Assembly (NCBI GenBank): GCA_001910725.1
Contig: MJGA01000018.1
Location: forward strand, 248,001-312,000
Reading direction: 5' to 3'
Length of the DNA stretch: 64,000 nt
Source of the DNA: Phanerodontia chrysosporium
Lineage: Eukaryota; Basidiomycota; Agaricomycetes; Polyporales; Phanerochaetaceae
Shown: positions 12,208 through 22,485 of the stretch, in pieces
Layout: each line of letters begins with the position of its first letter
How positions within the stretch are numbered: position 1 is the stretch's first letter
Position numbers and translations under genes: made by a program
Notes under the pieces: model-generated
The model's database searches: none
What the model saw: the letters and a program-made list of their open reading frames with translations, nothing else
What the model was told of the DNA's origin: nothing

Positions 12208-12408
12208 TCGGCCTATTTTCGAGTTACACACCTATCAAAAACACCATTCAGCTCGACTAGATGCACCTGCAGAGGAATACGGACCAAGGTGCGATAGCAA
12301 GCGTCGAGGTGACATGGTGGCTGTGGACAGTCCTCATATACGGGTCAGGCGCGCGCCTGTGCGCAAGGCACGCCCCCTTGACTCTCTTCGTCGGTGCCGT
12401 CCACGACC

Positions 12409-13197
12409 ATGAGCCTCTTCCGCCGCCTCCACCTCGCGTTCCTGCGCCGGCAGGACCTGCTCACCAAACAGGGCGTCCCGCTGCTGCACGACGCGACCCC
12501 GCTCTTCGAGGCGCGCCGGCGCTGGACGAACCGCTGGACATTCACCCTCGTGTTCACCCAGCTCGCCGTGACGTGAGTCGCCTATCCCTCGCACACCCTG
12601 CCGCTGCTCAGTGCTCACGCCCCGCACAGCGTGACTGGCGCTGAGCTCATCTTCAACCACTGGACCGAGCGCGTCGAGCCCGCGGCGGGTGGCGACGCGG
12701 ACGCAGGCAGCCCGGACGCGTCCGCGGCCGAGTACCGCCTGCGCCCAGTGTGGCAGCGCGCCGCGCTCGCGTCTGCGCAGTATGCCGTCGGCGCGTTCAT
12801 CGCGTACCTGCTCGTGAGCATGCGCTCGCGGCTCGTGCGGCGGCTGTACGTCGTCCCGCGCGCGGCGGTCGACGCCTCCGCGCCCTTCGCGCCGAAGCTG
12901 CAGCCCGGCGACCGTGCGCTCGTCATGCAGAACATGTGGCACTGGCACGGCCAGGGCGAGGTCTACCCGTTCTCGCGGGCGCGCCTCGAGGCCGGCAGCC
13001 AGGACTCGGAGCTGGTGCTCAGGATCGGCGACAAGCCCGGGGGCTATCTCATGGCGCTGCCTCGCGCGAAGGTCAACGGGGAAGAGGGCTCGTCGATATG
13101 GGACGTCAAAAAGAAGCTATATACGAGTTGGTATGGGGAGAAAAGGGGGATGCAGGAGCTGGCAAAGCTTGGCTGGGAGAAGCACGGAGACCAATGA
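12409..13197 (+). CDS. Uncharacterised two-helix membrane protein
   Basis: Two exons, 12409-12572 and 12630-13197, give about 243 residues. I do not recognise the family. A basic N-terminus (MSLFRRLHLAFLRRQ) could be a mitochondrial presequence. Two hydrophobic segments follow, WTFTLVFTQLAVTVTG across the splice junction and QYAVGAFIAYLLVSM. The soluble C-terminal half contains ALVMQNMWHWHGQGEVYPFS and WDVKKKLYTSWYGEKRG. Two helices close to the N-terminus with a matrix-side domain recalls small mitochondrial inner-membrane proteins such as TMEM223/TMEM186, but that is only a guess from layout. The intron is 57 bases. It is divergent from the PARG-like gene, with about 200 bases between the start codons. 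Confidence 0.75.
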
Positions 13198-13331
13198 TCT
13201 CGTAGCAGACGAGCGACCCTTTGGAATAGGTGCATATTTGCGGACTTAAAAGTACAACAGTTACACTAGACATTACACGATAGCAATGGTATATAATCGA
13301 CTAATGGACACAGGGAAAAGGAGGGAATCCA

Positions 13332-14987
13332 TCAAAGGTGTAGTTCTGCTCGTCCGTTGGACGTACGTAGCTCGACATGACCAAGGTGCTCGCCTTTCCA
13401 CATAGCCATCCCTCGAGCATAAGCCCATTTCTGAGAGACCATGGTGACTTCTCTTTTTCGATTTCTTCCCGATGGGTCGGCAGTTGGCCGGTCGTCCACA
13501 ACGGCGGCATGGTTCGAAGTCTGCACGGCGAATGATCCTTCAAAGGTAGGATGGAGCCATACGCGAGCATTGCTGTTTGAAGTACGCCCAACAAAGTTCA
13601 GCTTCGAATCCACAGGCGCGGTGAGGAAGTCTAGTGAGAGGCGTGCGTTTGTGGTGTTAGCTTCAACTGTGAACACTCCATCGTGGCCATACGCAAAGTG
13701 TGGTGCGATAGAGACGAGATTGACAAAGGAGTCGATTTTGCTGCGCGGAGCGTTAGCTTTGGTAGAGTGGCCGAGTGAAGAAACGTACGCATTCGAGGTT
13801 CGCATCTTCAGCACGGGACCATGCGTGTCATCGGGGTCACGGTAAACCAGCGTCGCGGTGACGTTGATAGGTTGGTTCGTTGTTGACAGAGTGAGGCTCT
13901 TTGAGGCTTGGTAGTGCCCGTGGATATGACCCGTGGTAGTAATGATCTCCGCATCCACCGCATCCACAGACTACATAGGTATAAGCAATAGTACAGAGTG
14001 AATGTTGCGACAGAGACTTACTTGGGAGAAGATGTGTGCCCCAACGCTCTTTAACGACAGCTCGCGGAAGAGAACGGTGCCGTTCAGCTCGCCCAAATGT
14101 TGTGTGAAGAATGGCATCACGGTCTCCAAGCGTGGAATTTGCAGTACTTCGTCAGGGATCTTAGGGAGCCGTATGACGACTTCGAACTCGAGCTCTGGGG
14201 CTCTAGGTGAGCGCCATTGCGTAGGAGCCTGACATATTTCCTGTAAGTATGGGCAAACCAGCATATCCTCATCACGTACAAAGATGCCTAGACCCATCTC
14301 ATGTTGGTTGCGGGCAAGACTGCACACACTGACAGCATGAAGCCATCGGTAGGTGTTATGCAGTGGGGTGACGTCGACTTTCACCATTAAGGAGTCATTT
14401 ATGCGTTCGTCCTGGACGATGACAACGTTGCCGCTCAAATGCATGCCTCGCGAGAAGAAGTACAGCACGTCTGACGGCCTGAGCAGGTCGAAGGTCCTCG
14501 TCTTTGGCACCGGGCCGCCCGGTGAGTCTTCCCAAGACCACGCATGCGGGCCTTTGATACAGTTCAGAACGAGGCCATCCCGCGCCTGCGGCTGCGCAGT
14601 GTCCAAATCCTCAAACTCCTGTGCGAATGTGAGAAGGACAAGAAAACAGGATAGGACTCTGCGACGCACTATTCGATTCCAGCCGTGACTCGTTCCAAGT
14701 CCAGCGATGCTACTTGTGAGCGCACCGAGCAGCAGGTATACGAGCACGGCGATAGAGAAAGCCTTGCAGAACCGCTTGCCCGCAGGCTCGCCGCGAGTGA
14801 TTCGTTCCACGGGGGCATACACAATCGGCTGCGCTTCGCTCGGCCCTGGCAGCAGTCGCGACGTCGACGCTTCGTGACCGGGATACGCAGGAGGCGGGGC
14901 AGGTTGCTCCGGGACTGCTGCCGCCAACGCCGACGCTGGCGGGTCGAGCTTGGAGGGCGACTCCGGCCTGTCGTCGGGGAGAATCAT
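13332..14987 (-). CDS. Uncharacterised single-pass membrane protein, beta-rich ectodomain
   Basis: About 500 residues. The N-terminal 60 are Pro/Ser-rich (PEQPAPPPAYPGHEASTSRL), a basic patch precedes one hydrophobic helix (FSIAVLVYLLLGALTSSIAG), and the rest is a soluble region with alternating hydrophobic strands, for instance VDSKLNFVGRTSNSNARVWL and LGHVELRTSNGRAELHL. Repeated small motifs of the type RTSN suggest a stacked beta structure. Introns include one directly after WNRI, ending before EFEDLD, and one joining HIFSQ to VDAVDAEIIT. Similar proline-TM-beta proteins are common and uncharacterised in Agaricomycetes. The start at 14987 is the first ATG in frame. Function unknown. Confidence 0.75.
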
Positions 14988-15402
14988 GGTGAAAGTTGGC
15001 CAGGAACAGGGACCAGGACGCCTAGGAGGACAGGTCGGCTTTTATCGTGCTGTTGCACGTGGAACCACCGGGAGCAGCGTCTGCCCTTGATCGTACAGAC
15101 TGCGGGGCAGCTGCGCTGAGCGTTTCGCCTCCCAGGCGGACGTGCGCTGCCGCCCTTGTGACTCGAGCGAAGTCGTCATCCTAGGGTTCTGTCGAACGTC
15201 TCGAACGTGCTGATATGCTGCGTAGAGAGCTTTGGCGACGGGGATGATTGGTGAGATGTGTCAGACTGGAGGCAGCCAAAGTGGTGGTGAATCGCGAGGC
15301 TGAAAGGCGCGCGTGTGCAGGGCGTGCTGAACCTGCTCTCGAACATCATCGTCCACGACCAACGACCCCGCGTTTTCTGTACATTTTCACGCACACTTTA
15401 CC
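14988..15402. other. Divergent promoter region of the membrane protein gene and LSM4
   Basis: About 415 bases with no credible ORF. Probably shared by the two divergent genes. Confidence 0.5.
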
Positions 15403-16076
15403 ATGGTATGCATTTGCGGATATTTTGACTGTATATGAAGGTCTAAGCAGCCGCCACTAGCTTCCGCTTTCCCTGCTAAACGCGGCACAGAACAAGCCGA
15501 TGGTGAGGTCCCTCCTTGTGGCAGTCTCAGCAGGTTTATAGCTCAATTCAGGAATGACTCTCTAGTTGGTCGAGCTGAAGAATGGCGAGACATTCAACGG
15601 ACACCTTGTGAATTGCGACAACTTCATGAACATTACTCTTCGCGAGGTCTACCAGACGAGTGCAGAAGGAGATAGGTTCTGGAAGCTCAAGGAGTGCTAT
15701 ATCCGCGGCAGCACAGTTCGTTATACGGCCATTAAGCTTGTGCGAACGTTTCTCATGGTGTCCTGACCTCAGATAAAGTACCTACGCGTCCCCGACCAGC
15801 TACTCGACGTCGTGAAGGAGGAGCAGAATCGGGCACGCGAGGCAGGACGCAGTGCGAGGGGAGGCAGCTCTGGTGCCCGCGGCGGTCAGTTTGTGCACCT
15901 GATACACGGGCTCTTTGCTGATGTTGTGCATCCTAGCACGCGGCGTATCACAACGTGGAGGTAAGCATCTATTGCACTGCGTATCTTGACACGGTCGAAT
16001 AACCATTTTGAAAGGACGTGGCGCGGTCCGTGGGGGTCCTATGCGGGGCGCGAGGGGGCGCGGAAGGGGCATGTAA
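15403..16076 (+). CDS. LSM4: U6 snRNA-associated Sm-like protein LSM4
   Basis: LSM4 is part of the Lsm1-7 ring (mRNA decapping) and the Lsm2-8 ring (U6 snRNA). Six exons join to about 130 residues: 15403-15405, 15461-15502, 15566-15715, 15773-15884, 15937-15960 and 16015-16076. The first coding exon is only the ATG, followed by GTATGC; exon 2 then gives [14 protein letters not shown]. The Sm fold shows [20 protein letters not shown] and the Sm2 motif [17 protein letters not shown]. The tail is RGG-rich and ends [10 protein letters not shown]. The 24-base fifth exon adds an in-frame RG-containing segment and is flanked by good signals; merging both introns into one also keeps frame, so its inclusion is not certain. 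Confidence 0.93.
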
Positions 16077-16739
16077 ACGCACACGATTGTGAGTAGATGT
16101 TCCCTCGTGCACTGACGCCGACTGACTTCCCTTCCAGTCTCACTCTCTCCCTTCTGTAACACACGCAAAGTTCACACCACACTTTACGGGCGATGACGCC
16201 TTTGTTGTCGCTCGCTGATGGCGCTGTCGCTATCCTCTGCAACCCCGTGCATCTTGTATTCATGCGAATCTTTACCCGGCTAGGCTCCGGGGGGTCGCGG
16301 CTCTGGCCTTGGAAGAGCGAACTAGGTCTGTAGCTCCATTCTACGTTCCTCGTGAGACAACGAAGCGTGGAGCCATCATCCCCACAGTCTGAGTTCCCCT
16401 AGTCTATTCGTTTGCGACTTTGAGCGGCTGAATTATCGGTGTTGTCCAGCTATTTGCCGCGGTTGACTGACGGTTGCCTCATGCATCTGCTAGAGAACCT
16501 GTACTTGACATATTGAGCGATCCCGAACAGTCAACAGACCCACGGGCTAGCACAGGGTTTCGTGATCTTCCGGTTGGGAGCCCACGCGCCGTTCCCAGAC
16601 GCCGTCCCGGAAGTCGCATATAAAGCGTGCTATCGCGACATGGGGATTGTGGCGTCCACGACAGTGCCCACACGAGCCACGATATCCACCTGCTTTCTAC
16701 GCATTCCTGCGAGCTTTGACCAGTTAGAAATATCGCAGA
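16077..16739. other. Intergenic, LSM4 to F-box gene
   Basis: About 660 bases with short unconvincing ORFs only. Carries the LSM4 3' flank and the promoter of the following F-box-type gene. Confidence 0.5.
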
Positions 16740-18416
16740 ATGCCAAATCTGATGCATACTCTGCCGGTCGAGCTCGTGAGGCCTGTGCTAGAAGCTGAGA
16801 TTCTGGACAGAACTGACATACGTAGCTGTGCCCTCGTCAATCGCATCTTCCACGCGGAGGCGGTTGCTGTATTGTATAGGAATATAGATTTGGGACATAT
16901 TATTATGGTAAGCTTCGCTGCCGCGCCGCAAACTAGTGCGTCCCGAGTCTGGAGTGACTGACCAGCTCTTAGAGGGACGGCCCGCACGATCAACCTGAGC
17001 TAGTCCATCCATGTGCTACCATTCTCCAGAAACCTTGGTATGGCAAACATGTCCAACACTTCAGCGAATCATGTGGGAACCGTGCATGTTTCATCTCCGT
17101 GCAGTTCTACTGACGCCTCTCTAGCGGATGTGGCAACCGTCGACCCAACGCTGCTCATCGACTTCCTGACCGCCCTGCGCCTCTGCACGAACCTACGCTC
17201 CTTCACATGGACGTTTCCGCATGACGCGCCGGCGTCGCGGGCAGAGCGTGTGCTCTTGGAATACCTCGCTGTGCTCCGACGCCTGCGCGTGCCCCGGCTC
17301 GACATCTGCGGCGTGAAGGGCGCGCTCGGCGCGCAGGTCCTCACGCGGCTCATGTACATGGGCGACGTCGCGAGTATCGGCGTACAGACACACGGGTCCG
17401 ACATCGTGCGTGCGGAAAGCATGGCCGCGGCGCTGCGTGAGCGGCTCAGGCACCTCGAGTTCTCTGGGCGCGACATCGGCAGCCGCTCATATGTACCGCG
17501 CAAGTTCCCACTCCCTAATCGCTCTCACAAGCATACACTGAACGACGTGTAGTTTTCTCGCGTCTGAGCGGGCTGCGAAGCCTGACGCTGAGAAATGCGA
17601 CGACGCGGGACGTGCTCGAGATCGTAGCCGTGCTCCCTGCGCTCACCGTGCTCGACACACACTTCCTCCCGTGCGAAGGGCCAGAACCGCGGGCCTCGCC
17701 GCCCGCATGCAAGCTCCAGCGCCTGACCGTCTATGTTGCGGGACAGGCTCTGCGCCGGCTCTGGACGTGGCTCCCGCAACTCGTGCCTAATCCCGGGCTG
17801 CTGAGCCTGTCGGTGCGCAACCACTCTGCCGCCGACGCCCCGGCGGTGTCTGCGCGGAATTGGGCGGTTGCTCCGACGTTCCTGAAGCGTGTCGCGCGCA
17901 TACATGCGGCGACATTGCAGGAACTGGCGTTCGATGCAATGTATATGACCCCGCGCGACCTCAGCTTCGTGTGCGGGTCCTTCATAGCGCTTGAGAGGCT
18001 CATGTGCCACCTGACAATGCACGACATGGTGAGTGTATGGTATTTCTTATCGCAAGCTACAATGATTGAATACGATGTTAGGATACCGTGGGGGAGGCGA
18101 TTTGTGGCGCGCACGAGTTGCGTCACTTGTCAGTGTATTTCAAGTCGCGACTGCCGCGAGGCGTCGCGATGCGATGTGCCGAGCGATGGCTGCGTCGTGA
18201 AGGCTCGAAGCTTGAGTATGTGACCCTGCGGCACGACGTATTCCAGGTATGTGTATATACCAGAGCGCTATCTGGATCGCCCCTAATAGTTTAACTCAGG
18301 GTTGCTGGGTATATCGGGAACCATCCGATACGCATCCTGGAGGCGCATACTACATGATCGTGCGCAGCCAGATGGATCGTAGTGTGTATAAGCCAATGGC
18401 CGTCCGCTACACTTGA
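16740..18416 (+). pseudogene. F-box/leucine-rich-repeat-type protein, frame uncertain
   Basis: An F-box-like start (HTLPVELVRPVLEAEILDRT, then SCALVNRIFH) is followed by leucine-rich stretches: NLRSFTWTFPHDAP, GLRSLTLRNATTRDVLEIV and LERLMCHLTMHDM, ending ELRHLSVYFKSRLP and a final exon after 18299. Exon edges seen are 16740 to about 16909, an exon ending in the codon before 17494, one starting at 17553, 18082-18246 and 18300-18416. The exon ending at 17493 and the next one do not join in frame with the only good GT-AG pair (17494-17552). One extra T in the run 17553-17556 would fix it. The paralogue at 18621-20088 faces it. Fungal proteins of this type are thought to act as substrate receptors of SCF ubiquitin ligases. 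Confidence 0.72.
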
Positions 18417-18620
18417 CCATACGTATGGGGCTCTGATACGGTCGACACCAAGCAGCCAGCGGTGTAATTAATAAGAGCGTGTAGCATCACATCCACCTGC
18501 TTCGCGCATCTATGTCTCGATAGACTTCAAACACCGGCTGCCGGCAGCGTGCCGAGTATGTCCACTTCCCCTGCAGTTCGCGGAGAATTCAGTATTTTGC
18601 GGGAAGAGCGGGCGAACAGT

Positions 18621-20088
18621 TCATCGAACCTTGTAAATCTGTGGCCCAAAGCTTATGCATGTCAGAGTTGCACGACGGCTGGTGCGATCCATCCACTGCC
18701 GTGCGAGGTTATCGAGATGCTGGGTATCATCCAAAGGAGTCCTTCGTGTATATTGGAGCATGAGGGTCTTGAGGTTCTTGGCGCTGTGTACAATGTCTGT
18801 AACCGTCGGCTTCCAGCCGCAGCACGATCATCAGCCTGAGAAGTCTGTCTACGGGCCGGAGCTTGACTCACCAGGCTATGGACTTGCTGAATAAAGGACA
18901 GTGCCTCGAGCTTGGCAAAAGACGTGAAAAGCATGCGCTCTGCATCGCTGCACGCCATGACGTTGTACAGGAAGATCTGGCGGATGGTATCGCCATGCAG
19001 GCGGGCCAGGCGGTGAACAAACTGCAGGGGAACCGTGGCGTTGCCTTGTGGCGCGCGGTTGTGAATGGTCAGATTGTCGAGGGTGTTCCAGTGTGGCGCC
19101 AGGCCGAGTATCCACTCCCATAGGCCGCTCGTACCGCCCTCCTGGATGACGTGAACGGTAAGGGTTCTCAAACGCGCGGCAGGTGGAGCTGAAAACGTGT
19201 GTGCTGCACCCGAGATGCGGTACCGCACGTCCAAAGAAATGAGGTGTGGGAGGAGCGATAGTAGTTCTGATATGCTGCTTGTAGGCGCGTCCAGGCGAAG
19301 ACTGCGGAGGTGTACCATATGGTGTATGACTAGGGGAGGCTCGTCAGAGATTAATGAGATTGCAGGGGTACAGGACGTACAACGCGGGTGCCGCACAGCC
19401 TCCGAAGAAATACTGAAATCCAACTTTGTCAACCGTGGACCGACACGGGCAGCCCACGCATCGAGGTCGGTTCTTGGCATCTGTGACGAGGTTACACCGA
19501 AGCTTGAGAGGCCGTCGAAGCGCGTTAACCTTGTCCACATGCAGTCGCTGATCCCAGAGGAAACTTTGACGTGTAGCTCGTCAATGCCAATGTCCTGGAC
19601 AGCGTCGAGGTAAGCGCAAAAAACGAGGTCCGTGTCGCCTAAAGAGCAGCTATCCGTCCAAGAGAAGGAGCGCAGGTTTCGGCACATTCGTAAAGTAGCC
19701 AGCCTCTCCGCTGAAGTATGCCTGGCTAAGTGAACGGTAAGTCGTGATGATGAGCAGGGTAGATGCAAACGTACCACATTGTAGAACATTGCGGACGTAT
19801 TTGGCGTAGGATGTCTTCTGGGCGATCGTGTCGAATGGGTTGAGAACTCGAACTTGACCTTCGTCGCCTCTCTTGAAGTAAGGTTGGTTGAATAGGGAAG
19901 GGTTTGGTCATGGAGCGGCTTACCACGATGGGGACTCGGATATCGAGTGTCTCGTAGAGTAGAGGTATAGACATGTCGTGGAAAAGCCGACTGACTAGCG
20001 TGCAGTGGTACACATCCTTGCGAGATGGCAGAAACTCCACAATGCAACCAACGACATCGGCGGGTATATTGGATGGCGGGTGCGGCAT
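18621..20088 (-). CDS. F-box/leucine-rich-repeat-type protein, paralogue
   Basis: Starts MPHPPSNIPADVVGCIVEFL with SRLFHDMSIPLLYETLDI, an F-box pattern. Then come PFDTIAQKTSYAKYVRNVLQ, the shared motif TLRMCRNLRSFSWTDS, HLRSLRLDAPTSSISELLSL, FAKLEALSFIQQVHSL and, in the last exon, DIVHSAKNLKTLMLQYTRR. Introns follow IVPIV (GTAAGC), NVLQC (GTACGT) and VHSL (GTGAGT). For the last, the acceptor AAG before CCGACG keeps the frame, while the nearer CAG sites do not. All of it reads open to the TGA at 18621. Segment order and the position of the last intron match the convergent gene at 16740, so the two derive from an inverted duplication. Role as an SCF receptor is inferred from the family. Confidence 0.8.
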
Positions 20089-21068
20089 CGAAGTACTGAA
20101 GTGGGGGAAAGGGAGGAGCAACAGACGGTGCTGGGGTAGACCGAGGCCAACTATTTTCAACGGCGGGATTTTGCTAGGCGCAGGAATCGATCACGGATAT
20201 CTAGAGTCAATCCGCCACTTTATGAAGGCCTCCACGAATGCGCATTCCCTCGCCTGGGGTGTACACGAGTGTCATTCTTTTGAGATTCCACCCCGGGGTA
20301 CCGCCGGCGAGGCAGACCCTGGAACGGGCTTCTGGCTACCTTACAGCGGAGAGGTGGCGTGTCCCCTAGTTGCCCCGAATTTCGTATCCCCACAGGCATC
20401 CTCCTCGGGTGCCTCTTGGACGCTCGCGGGGCCGTCAAGAGGCGCGTGGAAATCCGCCGCCATTTGCGGCCAGAAGAGTGATCGTAGCCTCGGTCTTCTC
20501 GGCCAGCTCGGGGGGCTGGCTCCGGTCGGATTGCACCCACGACACCCTGTCCGAGCCAGCGTGTAGTCAGGCCCATACGGAAGTGCCTGACGAACGCTGC
20601 GGGTAGGGAATCCCGTTCGATGCGCCGCGGGGCTCTAGGAGACGTCACAAGCAACTGCTGGTGCTTCGCTCTGTAAGCTTTGCAATTAGATGACCCCTCC
20701 GAGGCGACAACCGCATGTATGAGAGCCTCACGACTCTGGTGACATTGCAAGCTACGGCTCACATGCGGCTTGGAGCAAGAAGCTGACAGGGACGCAGAGG
20801 GGCAGCTTTGTCGAAATGAGCGTCGATTTGACTTCGCCTGGGTTGTATATACTTTACACCTCACAATGTCAGCACTGCGTCACAATTGCCAACGTGTAGG
20901 AAAGAGAGCGTAAACAAGAGAAAGTCGAAGCTGAGCTCGGACGCAATAGTCGTCAGTCAGTGATCCGATCAAACTCAGTACCATCTTATCTTATCATATA
21001 CCGAAAGATGTGGGCGTTTGCATATTTCCAGCTTGTCTTCTTCCCCGATATCCCAGTGCACCTCGAAT
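20089..21068. other. Promoter region of the F-box gene and DPH5
   Basis: Nearly 1 kb between divergent genes. A 214-codon minus ORF (20220-20864) starts with GTG, is arginine-rich and has no domain signal, so I do not call it. Nothing else seen. Confidence 0.45.
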
Positions 21069-22152
21069 ATGTTCTACATCATAGGTCTGGGTCTCTGCGA
21101 TGAGAAGGATATCACAGTGAGGGGCCTTGAGGTACGTTAACCTCTCGTAACATACACAGTGCGGTGACAATAACTGCGTCTTAGGCCGTAAAAGGATGCT
21201 CGAGGGTCTACTTGGAGGCCTACACGAGCATCCTGATGATCCAGAAGGAGAAGCTGGTGAGTCTCGCAGCACCATGCTCCATGCGTAGCTAATAGTGCAG
21301 CAAGGAAGAATTTTACGGGAAGCAGCTGATCCTTGCTGATCGAGACATGGTGGAAACCGAGAGCGATGAGATCTTGCGAGATGCAGACAAGGAGGATGTG
21401 GCTTTACTTGTTGTCGGAGATCCTTTTGGGTGAGTTCCCGCACGGAGGATCGAGATGCTCGGGATTAACTTTGCGAAAGCGCGACCACCCACACAGATAT
21501 TGTCCTGCGCGCACGCTCAGCCAAGATCCCGGTGCGGGTCGTCCACAATGCCTCCATCATGAACGCTGTCGGTGCCTGTGGTCTCCAGCTATACAACTTT
21601 GGCCAGACAGTTTCTCTGGTATTCTTTACGGAGACATGGAAGCCTGACAGTTTTTACGACCGAATCAAAGAAAACGTGGACCTTGGGATGCACACCCTTG
21701 TGCTACTCGACATCAAGGTCAAGGAGCAGAGCGAGGAGAACCTGGCAAGGTAGGGTTCTCGTTGACTGTCTATGCAAATTACCACTCACTCCGACTGCTC
21801 TAGAGGGAGGAAAATATACGAGCCGCCACGCTACATGTCGATTACCCAGGCGGTCTCGCAGCTTGCCGAAGTCGAAGAGTCAAGGCAGGGCGGTGTCCTG
21901 ACGCCCGACAAGACACTCGCGATTGCCGTGTCTCGTGTCGGAGGCGGCGAGGGCCGCGAGCGCATTGTCTCGGGCACCCTTGCAGAGCTTTTGACGCAGC
22001 CTCCAGAGGTATATGGCGAGCCACTTCACAGCCTGGTGATTGTAGGAAGGCGCCTACACCATCTCGAGGTCGAGTACGCAGAAACCTTCGCTGTCAACCC
22101 GGAGACATGGAGAAATGTTGCCCGAACGGTATACGGGTGCGCTTTGGACTAA
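21069..22152 (+). CDS. DPH5: Diphthine methyl ester synthase
   Basis: A SAM-dependent methyltransferase that methylates the modified histidine of elongation factor 2 during diphthamide synthesis; cytosolic. Five exons, 21069-21131, 21185-21256, 21305-21429, 21480-21749 and 21804-22152, give about 292 residues, the usual size. It begins [20 protein letters not shown]. Recognisable blocks are [10 protein letters not shown], the metal- and cofactor-pocket stretch [52 protein letters not shown] and the C-terminal [18 protein letters not shown]. All joins keep frame with canonical GT-AG ends; the third acceptor is a CAAG. Confidence 0.95.
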
Positions 22153-22485
22153 CACCGGAGCATGCAAAAATACTTCGGTAATTATTGTGGCAATAGCTAG
22201 TTTTGTACATCGCCACGCTTGAGACATCATACCTGCGTCTGCTACTCCGTGTTGACCTCCACATACGCTGGTTGGGATGACTCATACAAGCTGTACAACG
22301 ATATCGCCACGTAGCGGGATTCTCGAAAGGTGTAACTATCCTTTATGGGAGCAGAAGATCCATGGATCAGTTGCCGATATCTGTCCGTTGAGCTTGAAAC
22401 GAAGTCGAGTGACCTTGACTTATCTCTGACTCCTACCACCACTATAAGTAGTCGCGTGTCCCTCGACCCGTGCTCTTCCACGATC
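22153..22485. other. Intergenic, DPH5 to AsnRS
   Basis: About 330 bases holding the DPH5 3' flank and the synthetase promoter. No gene seen. Confidence 0.5.

Noticed and set aside
18837..18898. Nearest CAG acceptors for the last F-box intron on the minus strand
   Set aside because: They lead to a frame without leucine-rich character; the AAG acceptor gives the block DIVHSAKNLKTL that matches the paralogue.
20220..20864. 214-codon minus-strand ORF
   Set aside because: Starts with GTG, arginine-rich, no domain or splice context; promoter-side sequence.
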